The position numbers and the translations under genes were made by a program. The notes beneath the pieces are model-generated. The model was given only the letters and a program-made list of their open reading frames with translations, did no database searches and had not been told where the DNA came from. DNA of 64,000 bases from Myxocyprinus asiaticus (taxonomy: Eukaryota; Chordata; Actinopteri; Cypriniformes; Catostomidae), in the NCBI RefSeq assembly GCF_019703515.2, contig NC_059372.1:13085992-13149991 (forward strand), given 5' to 3'. Positions 32,221 through 43,383 of the stretch are shown here, piece by piece; within the stretch, counting starts at the first letter, position 1; every line of letters starts with the position of its first letter.

Positions 32221-32773
32221 AAAGGATAGTTCACCCAAAAATGTACATTTTCTCATAATTTACTCACCCTCATGCTATCCCTGGTGTGTATGACCTTCGG
32301 TCTTCTGAAGAACACAAAAAAAGATTTTAAGAAGAATATCTCAGCTCTGTAGGTACATTCAATGCAACTGAATGGTGGCCAGAACTTTGAAGATTAAAAA
32401 AAGCATATAAAGGCAGCATGAGAGTAATCCATGTCTTCTGAAACAATATGATAGATAGATAGGGTGAGAAACAGATCAATATTTAAATCCTTATTTTCTA
32501 TAAATCTCCACTTTCATATTCCTCTTTTGTTTTTGGCAATTTGCATTCTTCGTGCATATCGCCACCTATGGATTAAACCACTGGAGTTGTATGGATTACT
32601 TTTGTGCTGCCTTTATGTTCTTTTTAGAGCTTCAAAGTTCTGGCCACCATTCACTTGCATTGAATGGACCAACAGAGCTGAGATATTCTTCTAAAAATCT
32701 TTGTTTGTGTTCAGCAGAAGAAATTCATGCACATCTGGGATGCCATGAGGGTGAGTAAATGATGTGAGAATCT
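32218..32773. mobile_element. TTAA foldback MITE (GTTCACCC family)
   Basis: The left terminus TTAAAAGGATAGTTCACCC and the right arm (CATGAGGGTGAGTAAATGAT) form a long imperfect palindrome with TCAGCTCTGTAGG in one arm and its complement in the other. The outer right end, usually GGGTGAACTATCC, is lost. It is non-coding; small open frames in it follow the palindrome. Confidence 0.65.
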
Positions 32774-32782
32774 TCAAACCTC

Positions 32783-32819
32783 ACTTCCATTGTAAGTGCC
32801 TCACTGTAACCTAGATTTT

Positions 32820-32857
<38 letters not shown>

Positions 32858-32965
32858 TGAGGGACGAGTCAAAATAATTTTTGTGGTATTCAACATTATT
32901 CCACAAATGCTGTCAGTTGGGCTAAACCTGTACTGAACCTGGAATATTCTTTTAAAAAAGAATCC
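32783..32965. repeat. Half of a second foldback MITE (CAATACAAG family)
   Basis: Contains CTTCCATTGTAAGTGCCTCA, a 32-nt T run (about 32823-32854), GGGACGAGTCAAAATAATTT and CCTGGAATATTCTTTT. This is one arm of the family that is complete at 36085 and 47246. Confidence 0.6.
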
Positions 32966-33891
32966 ATTTGTGATTTTCTTTCCTCCTATGGGATGATTTT
33001 TCAAGGAATTCCTGGTGTAAAACGCATACTTTCAGAATGTGATTGCAATTACACTGCATCTGTTGCACTGTCCTATTGCAAGCAACAAATGGGACCAATC
33101 TAGCTTTGTGTAGCTCTTCAATTTAGCTCTTGCAGTGTGATGACAATCTTTTTTTTTTCAGACAGGCATGACCTAAACATTTAACACACAAATGACTGAC
33201 TCAGCGCAAACATTGTAGTGCAGTTTAACTGCATGCACTGTAAATTCCATTGTTCTAGAACAACAGATCCAACCTGTCCACCATGCAATGTATAATGAGG
33301 CGAAACTTGAATCATGTGATCACCCCGGCATGTTCAGCATCCACAGAGCCTTTGATTATAGCGCATGGAGAGACAGACAGGACTAATTGCTGCATTTCCA
33401 GCCCCCTGTGCTGTCAACCTGCTGAGCTGTTCAATGCCACCCTGCAGTAGTGCATTTTGGGATATCATTTGGAATCACTCTGACCCCTCCCTAATCCCAT
33501 GACCAGAGGGGAATTTTAATAATACAACACAGCCCGGTCAAAGAGATCAAGAATCTCAGCGATGGGGCGGACAGATGCCATATCACACATCCTGCTACAT
33601 CTCCGAGACTATCCTCGGTGCCCAGCCTTCTCCAGTGCCACCCTGATTGTCATGAAAATTATCCAGATGCGACCCTTACACTCTTGGTCATGGCCATTAG
33701 TCAGTCATGGGCCCTCAGAGAATGACCCCTGGTAATTTGAAAGCCATTAAACTTGAACCACAGCCATTGAACTTTGCCACCCATCGTCTTGGTCCCATCA
33801 CAAGTCATTTTTATGTAATTAGCAGCCAAGTATGGCCTGCTTTTCCAGGCTGGTTTATGCCACTAACTATTAAGTTCATGTCTGAATTTTC
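32966..33891. other. No gene; possible single-copy DNA
   Basis: 33180-33730 has balanced composition with no repeat arms (for example GGAATCACTCTGACCCCTCC). It may contain conserved non-coding sequence. No exon structure was recognised. Confidence 0.35.
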
Positions 33892-34041
33892 ATTTTTGGG
33901 TCATGGGTCTTGGGACAGTTTGTGCTATAGCACCATTTAAAAATTGTTTATTTATAAAATGGTGCCATACCAAAAACTGTCCCAAGACCCAAAAATAAAA
34001 ATAGGCTCAGAATTACATTTTTGGGTGAACTATCCCTTTAA
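33892..34041. repeat. Strong hairpin with MITE end
   Basis: TTTTTGGGTCATGGGTCTTG to GCACCATTT is complementary to AAAATGGTGCCATACC to AAGACCCAAAAAT with a loop of about 17 bp. It is followed by TTTTTGGGTGAACTATCCC, the end of the TTAA MITE family. Confidence 0.6.
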
Positions 34042-34575
34042 GTAAAAAACAAACAAACAAAAAAACTTTAGTTATAATTATGAGGATAATATCACTAAAG
34101 GTTTTCTCAAATTAATGTTTTTTGTTGTTGTTGTTGTTTTCAACCTGGGATCCAGGGAGCAAGAACTTTTATTGGGCTATAAAATATTTAGACCTCTATT
34201 TTCAGCTTGTTGGCCAATGATGACGCACCTGATTAGCTGAATGAGATTCTGGTGGCCTTTGCAAAACCAAAGACACTTTGCAGTGTGTATCTGGGTGTAA
34301 TGTTCTTCTTTTCACTTCAGATGATTAATGCACTGACTTGTTTAGCCTAGCCAGTCTCATGCTCAAAGGAACATCAATAAACATTTCCAGTGATCGATAG
34401 GCGGTATTTTCATGCAGATTACACAGTCAAATGTTAATCCATGTGTGTTGCGTATGATTGATCTCCAACAGAGGCATGACACGTTCATCTTTCAAGGCCT
34501 CCACTTGGCCAAGTGAATCTTGGACAGGCACTTGTCACAAAGAGTGTTGAACAACCACCCTGCGAAAAGATCAGT

Positions 34576-34655
34576 GTATACCAGCATAATTTCCAATGCT
34601 GGTCCAGGCTGTTTAGTATTGGTTTGATGCTGGTCTAGCTGGTGTCAGCATAGCT
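34576..34655. repeat. CCAGCAT/ATGCTGG palindromic repeat fragment
   Basis: ACCAGCATAATTTCC, ATGCTGGTCCAGGCTG and ATGCTGGTCTAGCTGG belong to the same family as 37097-37216 and 54970-55262. Confidence 0.55.
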
Positions 34656-34741
34656 TATAAAGGAAAAATTCAATGGAAAATAAAAATTGTGTCATAATTT
34701 ACTCATCCTTGTGTCGTTTTAATCCCATATGACTTTCTTTC

Positions 34742-35439
34742 TTAAAGGGTTAGTTCACCCAAAAATGAAAATTCTCTCATCATTTACTCACCCTCATACC
34801 TTCCCAGATGTGTATGACTTTCGTTCTTCTGCTGAACCCAAACAAAGATTTTTAGAAGAATATTTCAGCTCTGTAGAGCTATACAATGCAAGTGAATGGG
34901 TACCAACATTTTGAAGCTCCAAAAGGACCTAAAGGCAGGATAAAAGTAATCAATAAGACTCCAGTGGTTAAATCCAGATCTTCTGAAGTGATATAAGTGT
35001 GGGTGAGAAACAGATAAATATTTAAGTCCTTTTTTACTATCAATCTCCACTTTCACTTTCACATTCTTCTTCTTTTGTGCTTGCCGATATGCATCCTTTG
35101 TGCATATCGCCACCTACTGGGCAGGGAGGAGAGTTCATGGTAAAAACGGACTGAGATATTGATCTGTTTCTCACCCACACTTATCATATCACTTCTGAAG
35201 GTATAGATTTAACTACTGGAGTCTTAAGTATTACTTTTATGCTGCCTTTATGTGCATTTTGGAGCTTCCAAATTTTGGTGCCCATTTGCTTGCATTGTGA
35301 GGAACTACAGAGCTTAGATATTTTTCTAAAAATCTTTGTGTGTCTTCAGCAGAAGAAAGATAGTCATACACATCTGGGATGGCATGAGGGTGAGTAAATG
35401 TTGAGAACATTTTAATTGTTGGGTGAACTATCCCTTTAA
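34742..35439. mobile_element. TTAA foldback MITE, complete
   Basis: Both ends are present: TTAAAGGGTTAGTTCACCC on the left and GGGTGAACTATCCCTTTAA on the right, each including a TTAA that is the presumed target duplication. The two arms are inverted copies about 300 bp long around a centre near 35100 (CATATCGCCACCTACTGGG). It is non-coding. The name Angel-like would be tentative. Confidence 0.78.
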
Positions 35440-35763
35440 GCCATAGTCACACTACACTTCACGCTCCATTCACTTCCATTCAAATGCATCCGAAAGTGGA
35501 AGATCAGAAATGCAAGCTCATATAAAGGAATTTTGCATTCCGCTGATCGAAACGTTACACACTGACCTCTTGGCTCAGTACAAAGAATACATATTTCAAA
35601 AAGCTGCATGTTTTTATTGTTGAAGGAAAGTGAGTAGATGGTATTTTTTGCATTTTGTAAAAAATATTATTTGTTATTTGTGATTTATTATTTATTAAAA
35701 CTAGAAGCCCTCAAGCATGATATTATATACTGTCCGCTGCATTTTCCTAGTGTGACTGCGGCT
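35440..35763. mobile_element. Short TIR element next to the MITE
   Basis: GCCATAGTCACACTA at the left is inverted relative to TAGTGTGACTGCGGC at the right. It is AT-rich and non-coding inside. No clear target duplication. Confidence 0.5.
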
Positions 35764-36084
35764 TTATGCGAAACACAAAAGAAAATCCATCTTTTCAATA
35801 AAATGGAAGTTGATGCAAAATCCAACTCAGAATGTTTTTATTAACAGAACTTAAACTTGCTTTTTATCAAACTTTAACAACACAGTCTCTGGGTGTGCGT
35901 GTGTGCAGCTCTCTCTTTCTCCTTACTGGCGTCTGGCTTGCTCTTACATCCATCTCCAACTTTCACTTCAATGACAAACAGCTGTTAGAGACAATCATTG
36001 AATGGTGATGATCTTTACCATTCTCATCTCCTGATCTTGCTCTCTATTCACAAGCTGGGGCTCGACCATGCCCCCACCACCACA
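35764..36084. other. Possible diverged LTR fragment
   Basis: TTTTTATTAACAG, a CAGCTCTCTCTTTCTCC run and GGCGTCTGGCTTG follow the same order as parts of the LTRs at 3751 and 36325. The similarity is weak and boundaries cannot be set. Confidence 0.25.
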
Positions 36085-36735
36085 TCTGTGTTCAATACAA
36101 GTTAAGTTTAATTGACAGCATTTGTGTCATAATATTAATTACCACAAAATATATTTTTAACATATCCCTCGTTTATTAAAATTATATCCAAAATTACAAC
36201 TTAGTTGCCATGATGACGCAATACCAGTAAATCCTGTAAGCAGTTTTATCACACTAAAATCATGTTAACCTGTATAATGTTTACATCTTGTGGTTATACT
36301 TTAGAAACAATGTGTATTTTAATATGTAACAAGGTTAAAATGGGCAAGGAGGAGGCAGGAACCGGACAAAGCATCAAAGTAATATTTTAATGAAAACACA
36401 AACATAAACACACACACAGTAACTGCGTGTGGCTCTCTCTCTCCTGAACTGCTGCATCTGGCTCGGCCTTATCCCTCTCCTCGGCTGATTAGCCCAATTG
36501 GGGGCCGGCCGTGCACACTCACAGCCCGACCCCGCCCTCCTCCTTGTCACATAATGATTATGTACTGGCCCCATTCACTTCCATTGTAAGTGCCATACTG
36601 TAACAGTGATTTTTAAATAAACGAGGGACCAGTTGAAAATATTTTTTGTGGTAATTAATATTATGCCACAAATGCTGTTGATTGAGCTTAACTTGTATTG
36701 AACATAGAATATTTTTTTTCAAAGGATCTAAAAGT
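36085..36735. mobile_element. Foldback MITE (CAATACAAG family) split by a solo LTR
   Basis: The left arm starts TGTTCAATACAAGTTAAG and contains GCATTTGTGTCATAATATT; the right arm ends with its inverted copy (TTGAGCTTAACTTGTATTGA). The interior matches the copy at 48545-48640 (TTTTATCACACTAAAATCAT). The solo LTR at 36325-36551 interrupts it between ATTTTAATA and TAATGATTATG. Confidence 0.75.
36325..36551 (-). mobile_element. Solo LTR related to the three-LTR element
   Basis: A 227-bp LTR from TGTAACAAGGTT to CCTCCTTGTCACA. It shares, in order, GGAGGAGGC, AACCGG, a CACAAAC/CACACAC tract, CTCTCTCTCTC, CCTTATCCCTC, GGCTGATT and CCCCGCCCTCCTCC with the LTRs at 3751-5873. Flanks TAATA (36320-36324) and TAATG (36552-36556) form a near-perfect 5-bp duplication. 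It is diverged, so it is an older or sister-subfamily insertion that lost its internal region by LTR recombination. Confidence 0.75.
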
Positions 36736-37032
36736 ATCATAAAAGTAGTTAATGACTCATGCATAGACTTGTGCATCATATTCCAAGTCTTCTGAAGGCA
36801 TTTGATTGTTTGTTTTGGTGAGAAACAACCCGAAAGTCATTTTTCATCCTATAGTGCGTTCATGAGCGCTATGAGAGAAGCTTGTTAACTTGCGTTTCAG
36901 GGCGCGCACACACACACACACACACACACGTTCTCAGGTGAACACGTGTGCCACTGTGAGAATACAGTAAGAAAAATAAAGAAAGTCATACAGGTTTGGA
37001 AAAACAAGAAAATTTTGTGAGTAAATTATGAA

Positions 37033-37036
<4 letters not shown>

Positions 37037-37086
<50 letters not shown>

Positions 37087-37088
37087 TT
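37037..37088. repeat. (ATT)n microsatellite
   Basis: About 17 ATT units, followed by one imperfect unit. Confidence 0.95.
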
Positions 37089-37096
37089 ATTATTCC

Positions 37097-37216
37097 ATTA
37101 ACTGGTGAAGCTGGTCAACCAGCATAATCTGTGTAAACTGGCTGACCAGGGAACTCCTGGTGGTTAAGCTAGTTAAAAAGCCTGGTGAGGACACCAGGAT
37201 CCCAAGCTGGGCACCA
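37097..37216. repeat. CCAGCA/TGCTGG palindromic repeat
   Basis: CTGGTGAAGCTGGTCAACC, AAGCCTGGTGAGGACACC and AGCTGGGCACCAGCA match the larger copy at 54970-55262. Confidence 0.6.
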
Positions 37217-37791
37217 GCAATATGACCAATAATCAGATCTCAATACCCTCTCTCTATTTCTTTTGCACTCCCCTCCCCTCTTGCTACTCCTATGAGAGGT
37301 ACTGTGCAGCAGTTGTGCTCGTCACAGGTGAGTGGTTGAATTGTCTCTGCCTCCATTACCATTCATCTCACTGCAATCCTTTCTGCTCAGCCCAAAACAC
37401 ACAGCTTAGTGCTGTCCCCTACGCCACGGTAGAAGGGCCATGCAAAGTGAGCCTCAGCCTCTTGAGCCTCACCGAGCTTGAATAAGCATGGATAAGCCAG
37501 AGAGGCAGACCTTGGGCCACCTGGAGCAGAGCACTATCCTTACACTCAATGATGGAAACTGGCTTGAAGAGGTGGATACGGTGTGTGGGTTTATGACAGT
37601 TTCAGACCAAGCTTATACTCCACACCTTGGCTGGAGATGCTCCTCAGAGGGCAACAAGCCTTTCAGAATGGCCATATGGGCACTTCCATCAGTTAGGCCT
37701 GATTGGGTTTTTTGGGTCTAAAATGAAATTGAATATATTCTGTCTTGCATCTTGCACTGTGGCAAAACGATGTAGAAAAATATTAGCTTCC
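37217..37791. other. Unassigned sequence with a weak exon-like signal
   Basis: A pyrimidine-rich run (37236-37290) leads to AG, then about 30 nt ending CACAG followed by GTGAGT at 37328. A frame at 37488-37721 has no recognisable domain. This is the most exon-like context in the window but is unsupported by homology. Confidence 0.2.
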
Positions 37792-38066
37792 TAAAAAGGA
37801 TTGTTCACCCAAAAATGAACATTTGTCATCATTTACTCACCCTCATGTGTTGTTCCAAACCCAGATAACATTCTTTCTTATATGGGACACAAAAAGAGAT
37901 GGAGATTGCAGTATGTTAGGCAAAATGTTAGTCTTAGTCACCATTCACTTTCATTGCATCCATACCTAACCCTACCTAACATTTTGTGTTCCATGAAAGA
38001 AAGTCACGTTTGAAGGGTGTGTAAATGATGACAGAAGAAAACGTTTTGGGTGAACCATCCCTTTAA
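37792..38066. mobile_element. TTAA foldback MITE, short version
   Basis: The left end AAAAAGGATTGTTCACCC pairs with the right end GGGTGAACCATCCCTTTAA. The arms are about 120 bp and meet near CACCATTCACTTTCATTG. Confidence 0.72.
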
Positions 38067-38089
38067 AAATTGGGTCAGTTTTAACATGA

Positions 38090-38400
38090 ATTAAGGATAA
38101 TTTACCCAAATATATCCACTTTCACATTCTTTCACATTTTTGAAAGTGAACGGAGATTTATAGAAAAAAAGGACTTAAATGTTGATCTGTTTCTCAACCA
38201 CACCTATCTTCTTAAGACATGGATTAAACCACTGGACTCATATGCATTACTTTTATGCTGCCTTTATGTGATTTTTGGAGCTTCAAAGGTCTGGTCAACA
38301 TTCACTTGCATTGTAAGGACCTTCAGAGCTGAAATATTCTTCTAAAAATATTTTTTTGTGTTCTGCAGAAGAAAGAAAGTCATATACAGCGTGAGTAAAA
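38090..38400. repeat. Partial TTAA foldback MITE
   Basis: One arm and part of the centre of the long version: GACATGGATTAAACCACTGG, TTTATGCTGCCTTTATGTG and GAAGAAAGAAAGTCATA. It is followed by an (ATA)n tract at 38401-38428. Confidence 0.6.
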
Positions 38401-38428
38401 ATAATAATAATAATAATAATAATAATTT

Positions 38429-39121
38429 AAAGCATAACAACTGTTTTGGTGGGGACAAACTGCCTATTAAAAGTCACAACTTGCTAAAGTCACAAAAAAT
38501 TCACCCCAAAACAAAATGGTTTAAAAAAATCTAGATTTTTATAATCAGTGGCATCCTAAAAGAAAAACTTTCAAGGAGGAAAAAAGAAAATACATTATCA
38601 ATGTCAATGCTTGGGTCTTTTTCTTGTGGAGACTGAAAAAAAGATCACAAGATAAACAATTTCAACCCCACAATTCTCTTGTACTGACCTCTGCCCATAT
38701 CCTGTCACCCCAGGCTACTTATTCTCAACAGTCTGCATTTGAGGTTAAACATCATGAAAAGGGTTATCATAATGCTCGCCAGGTCAATATGAAAATAGAT
38801 AAACAGTGTATTCAGATCAGTGGCCAGAATCATTGGTACCCCATAAATCCAGAGTGTGTCATGCTGGGCAAATGTATTGGGAGTGATGAGCAAGATGATT
38901 TAGTACCGCCTGCTCTGCTCGCTCTGACTGTCTGTCTGAGGGGCGCACACAAATGCAGAGCTCTTTTCATAAGCCCGACATGATTCATGGCTCTGGTCCC
39001 AGCTGTTCCAGGAGCACCACAGGCCGGCCACTGCTGGGTTTGCTGGTTTATTCATGCTGTCTGACATATTAATGACAGTCTGCCACTGCAGATCAAGATC
39101 CTTATTGGTCGAATGTTTATT
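38429..39121. other. No gene; possible single-copy DNA
   Basis: 38690-39110 has balanced composition, with an open frame (38624-38983) that shows no domain. No repeat family was recognised. Confidence 0.35.
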
Positions 39122-39657
39122 TTAAAGGAATAGTCCAGTCAAAAATGAAAATTCTGTCATTTGAGAAACAGACCAAAACTGAAGTCGTTTTCACTGAAAA
39201 CCTTGACATTTGCAGCCAAGCTCTCCTTTGCATTTTCATGAGAGTAGCAATTTAAATATGGGGAAAAAATTCATTCAGTAGGTTATTTCCAATTAATTGG
39301 TTGTTATGGTTCACAGAACTGGCCTGAATGATTTGTTCACAAATCTGACCGATCCGGTTCTTTTGTTCAACTCTCTGGTTGACACTCATTGAAGTGGAAG
39401 ATTATCAGTAAATAATGTCTAAAATCTTAGCCTGTTTGTCACACAAAGCTATGGTATGGCTTGAGAAGACTTAGACTAGCGTGTGAGTCATACGGACCAC
39501 TTTTATGATATCTTTATGATATTTTGCATCCTTTTTGAAGCTTCAGTCATTCCTTATGTCTTCTATGGAACAAAGAAAGTCCAAGTCAAAGTTTGGAACA
39601 ACATGAGGGTGAGTAAAAATGACAGAATTTCACTTTTGGGTGAAATATTACCTTTAA
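39122..39657. mobile_element. TTAA foldback MITE with altered interior
   Basis: Starts TTAAAGGAATAGTCCAGTC and ends GGGTGAAATATTACCTTTAA. The right arm (GAACAACATGAGGGTGAG) is typical, but the left arm diverges after about 40 bp. Confidence 0.6.
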
Positions 39658-41749
39658 GAGTTTAGAACCTGATTGGGTAACAAAAGAAACTGAATTTGGA
39701 TTTATCTTTTCCGAAAGCCCTGCATTACTAATTGCTTGTTGTGTGTCCAGATTTTAAATGTCATGCATGCATAGCTGTGGCATACATGTATTGGAACACT
39801 CTGTCATCCTGATATGTTATGTTATAACATGATGATGGCTGAGCATTTTGTGTGCTACCACTGTATGTTTTCAACTAAATTTTTACAATTTTAGCAGTGC
39901 TTTCCCATGCAAAACTCACCGCCATGATACTAGAATGTTGCAGTTGCTAAAATGTTTTGGGTGGTTGCTAGGGTGTTTTAGGTTGCTATGTGGCTACATA
40001 CTGGCCCAAGTCAAGAGAGCCCACCCACAAGTAATTTTCTCATCCTTGATTGTAAGTCTATTGGACATTTCCACTCATTTTGTAGTCTGGCAGGTGAAAA
40101 CTGTAAGCCGAATTGCTTAGACAAGGAATAGCACACCTCACCTCCACAAGCCACAAGATTTCAGGTCTCATACATGTCTGTAGAACAAATGATGTGGAAC
40201 GAGTATTTAGGGTTGAGTTGAAGGATTAAAATTAAAACATGCATGTTAAATAAAATTAACCATTTTCAAGACAATGAAACTTCCTTTAGTTTATGAGGAT
40301 CTACTACCAAAACAGGTTCTCTCAGGCACAGAGAAGTGTGAGATCTCTTTGTTAACCTCCATAAATGGTGTCTTGTCTACATAATTCACCATTCTGTCTC
40401 GTGATGTCTGTAAGTGGAAAACTATGTCAACTGTGTCAAGACTCACGAAACAGGGTGAAGATAATTTTTATGAGCCTAAAAGAGTCACCTCTTTTTATGG
40501 TCTCTTGAGACATCAAAGCCTCCAAAAAATCTGTCGCCCAGAGAAATTCAACATTTGAGACAGATTATACCAACCTTGATGAAAACACCAGTACTGCTGG
40601 TATAAGACTTCCTTGGTAAATCAGATTCACAGAAAAGACAATTTTTTTGCAGGTAAATAGCATGGATCCTTCATGTAGACCAGCACTGAACCAGCAGAAA
40701 CCAGCATGTAGAATAACCATATATTTTTATCTTTATATTAAAAACATTGTTCTATTTTTGGCCTAATGACTGAAATAACTTTTCAAGAGCAGCCTTCCAA
40801 AAATATTGAAAAGAGGAAGACAGCACAGGCTGTTACCTTTAGCTGAGTCACTGTCAGACACTGTCACCAGAGAGCTTCAAAGACACTCCGTTTGCATCAT
40901 TAGAGACATGCATTGATTGGCTGCTTGACTTCCGTTTTGCTTGAGTTTAATAAATCACCACGTCAGTTCTGTTCCAAAGAGGTTAAAGTAACAAAGAGGT
41001 CATAATCAGGGTGGCACACAGTGATACTTGCCATAAAACTATTCATATTCACAGCTTTATGTTACTCATTAGCTCCTGCCAGCAGTCAAGGGTAGCCACT
41101 CACCGCTATATAAAAGCAAGTCTCCAATCTTGGCATGCCTACAACAAACAAACAATGGAAAAAAGTGACTCCTTCTCACAAATGAAATCTGCAATAATGT
41201 TGAACACCTGCAGGGGAATGATTGGCACCCACTCTGGCAATGTTGCATTAGAGATGTTCATTTGCATTGCACAAAGTAGTTGCGTAGTAATGTTAAATAA
41301 TTACAAAGCTGTGATTTTTCCCATGGAACAACATTAATGGACTGCCCTGATTAGCCTGCAAATATATCAGTATTTAGAATATAGAAGCTGGTACAGAAGG
41401 CCTAAAACATAGAAGACATTTCTTTACATTGGTTTTAAATTAGCTGTATTCCTTTCTATTGACAACTGATGAGTAAGCCTGCACAGAATCTGTGGTGACA
41501 GAAACCCACAGAAAGCTCTGCAGATTTCCGCAGAATTGGAATCTCAGGCCACATCCACACTAATACGTTTTCTTTGAAAACGCATTGATTTTGCTTTGTT
41601 TTCACCAAAAAATAAGCATTTAGAAAATGCTCTCCATTACTTTGGCAAACAATGATGTTAGGGAACTGAAAATTAAGTTTTCGAACAAAAATTGATTAAT
41701 GTTGATGTGGCCTCAGTCATTCACAAAGTTTTACATTTTCCATGCCCCT
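39658..41749. other. No gene; minor repeats
   Basis: 39940-39990 contains GTTGCTAGGGTGTTTTAGG, a short minisatellite type also seen inverted near 21345-21440 (CCCTAGCAACC). 40585-40712 contains ACCAGTACTGCTGGT and ACCAGCATG from the CCAGCA family. Nothing coding was identified, including the 108-codon frame at 41011-41337. Confidence 0.4.
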
Positions 41750-42432
41750 CAGTGTTGGTTAAGTTACTTAAAAATAGTAATCCATTACAAATGACTTATT
41801 ATTTATCTAAAATTGTAATTAGATTACTAATTACTTCATTGAAAAAGTAATCGCATTACTACTTTACGTTTAAGTTACTTTGTAAATCACTTTTCCGCTC
41901 AACAAATTCAAAATAATGTATATATTTCTTCCTTCTTCAATGTTACACTCAAGTCATGCACATAGCACCATAGGTGAATTACGGACCAGGCCAATGGGGC
42001 CAGTGCCCAGGGGCCCGGGGGGGCCGATGTGTATGAGATGTCTACTGTCTCCTGGTGAAAGTTTTCATGCTGTACTGGAAGTAGAAGGCCTTGTTATATA
42101 ATTCTCCAAAATAGCCACCATCATGTTTTGATGCACTCATCTTTTTTATGTGAAATCTTTGCTGATTTTGATAAAGTAAAATTAACAATAATGTTTATTT
42201 TGTTATTGATATTTCAAACTTAGTATTTACTGAATTCAAGCAACATGTGCTTAAAATTTCACTATTTTGTAGGAAAAAAATAGGTTTTAACAGGCTTAAA
42301 AAATATAATTTTCTGACTATTATTTCATAAGTTAGGCTTTATATGGTTAAGCTTAATTTGTATAAAAGTTTCTGTCAAACAAAAACGTCTATTATACTAT
42401 TCATTGCTATAACTGCATGTTTGCCCTACATT

Positions 42433-42462
42433 ACAAAAAAAAAAAAAAAAAAAAAAAAAAAA
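42433..42462. repeat. Poly(A) tract
   Basis: About 30 consecutive A residues; a (GAAA)n tract is at about 42647-42668. Confidence 0.9.
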
Positions 42463-43383
42463 CTTGGCTTAGGTGGTTGGGAAAAAGAAAATATTGATAT
42501 TTTACTTTGTGTGGTTCAAAAGTACTGATTAAATTAGATATGTAAAGTTTGTTGAGACAAACTATAATGTTGGTCTGACAAAACCTTGTCTGAAAGTTTA
42601 AAATAGTTTTAAATGCTTGAAGTTAGACATTTTACAGGTTTAACAGAAAGAAAGAAAGAAAGAAAGAAGAGAGCATCCTAAAGCAGATTAAAGGGCTTGT
42701 GTGTAAGTTTTGACAGCTGAAGTTTGAAATTACGAACATTCCAAAACAGACTTGTAGCTCATTTAAACATTCTGCCAATGTTATGTAATCTAGGGGATTT
42801 TTTTAACACTTTGAAAAAACTTAAACGTTGCCTTCGCAGGGCTTTTCAATGGAAGAATAACAATGGTAGCCAAGCTGTAGGATCGTTCCAAACAGAATTT
42901 CCCAAAAATGACCAAATGACCACTATTTTTGAGCCCCACACCTTTCAGCCCTTCAAAGCTCTCACAATGTTGGGTACAGTCTTTATAGGAAATAGGGTGT
43001 AGGGAAGATCACTTCTGAATGGAATGCACTCCATCATTCAAATGAGTTAGAAAAGATATAGTACTGCGAGCCAGAACTACCTGAACTCTTTACCAAATTT
43101 CACCAAACCCTTGCATAGATACTGTAGGAGCCGACTGTATTTGTTAAATTTATAAATATTTAAAGTGTTTGTTGAAAATATTTAATAATTTATTATGGCC
43201 CTGTAAATATATGCATTTTGTATGCATAATTTGTAGTATTTACACTGAGTTCACATTATGTATAACAAATGTTAAAATGGTACTGTTTCTTCAAGAACAG
43301 TGGCTGTTCAGCGAACGTGTTTCAGTTGAACGGTTTCTTTACCACATCCGTAGTGTGTGTTTGAATTAATCTGACTGTAAATT

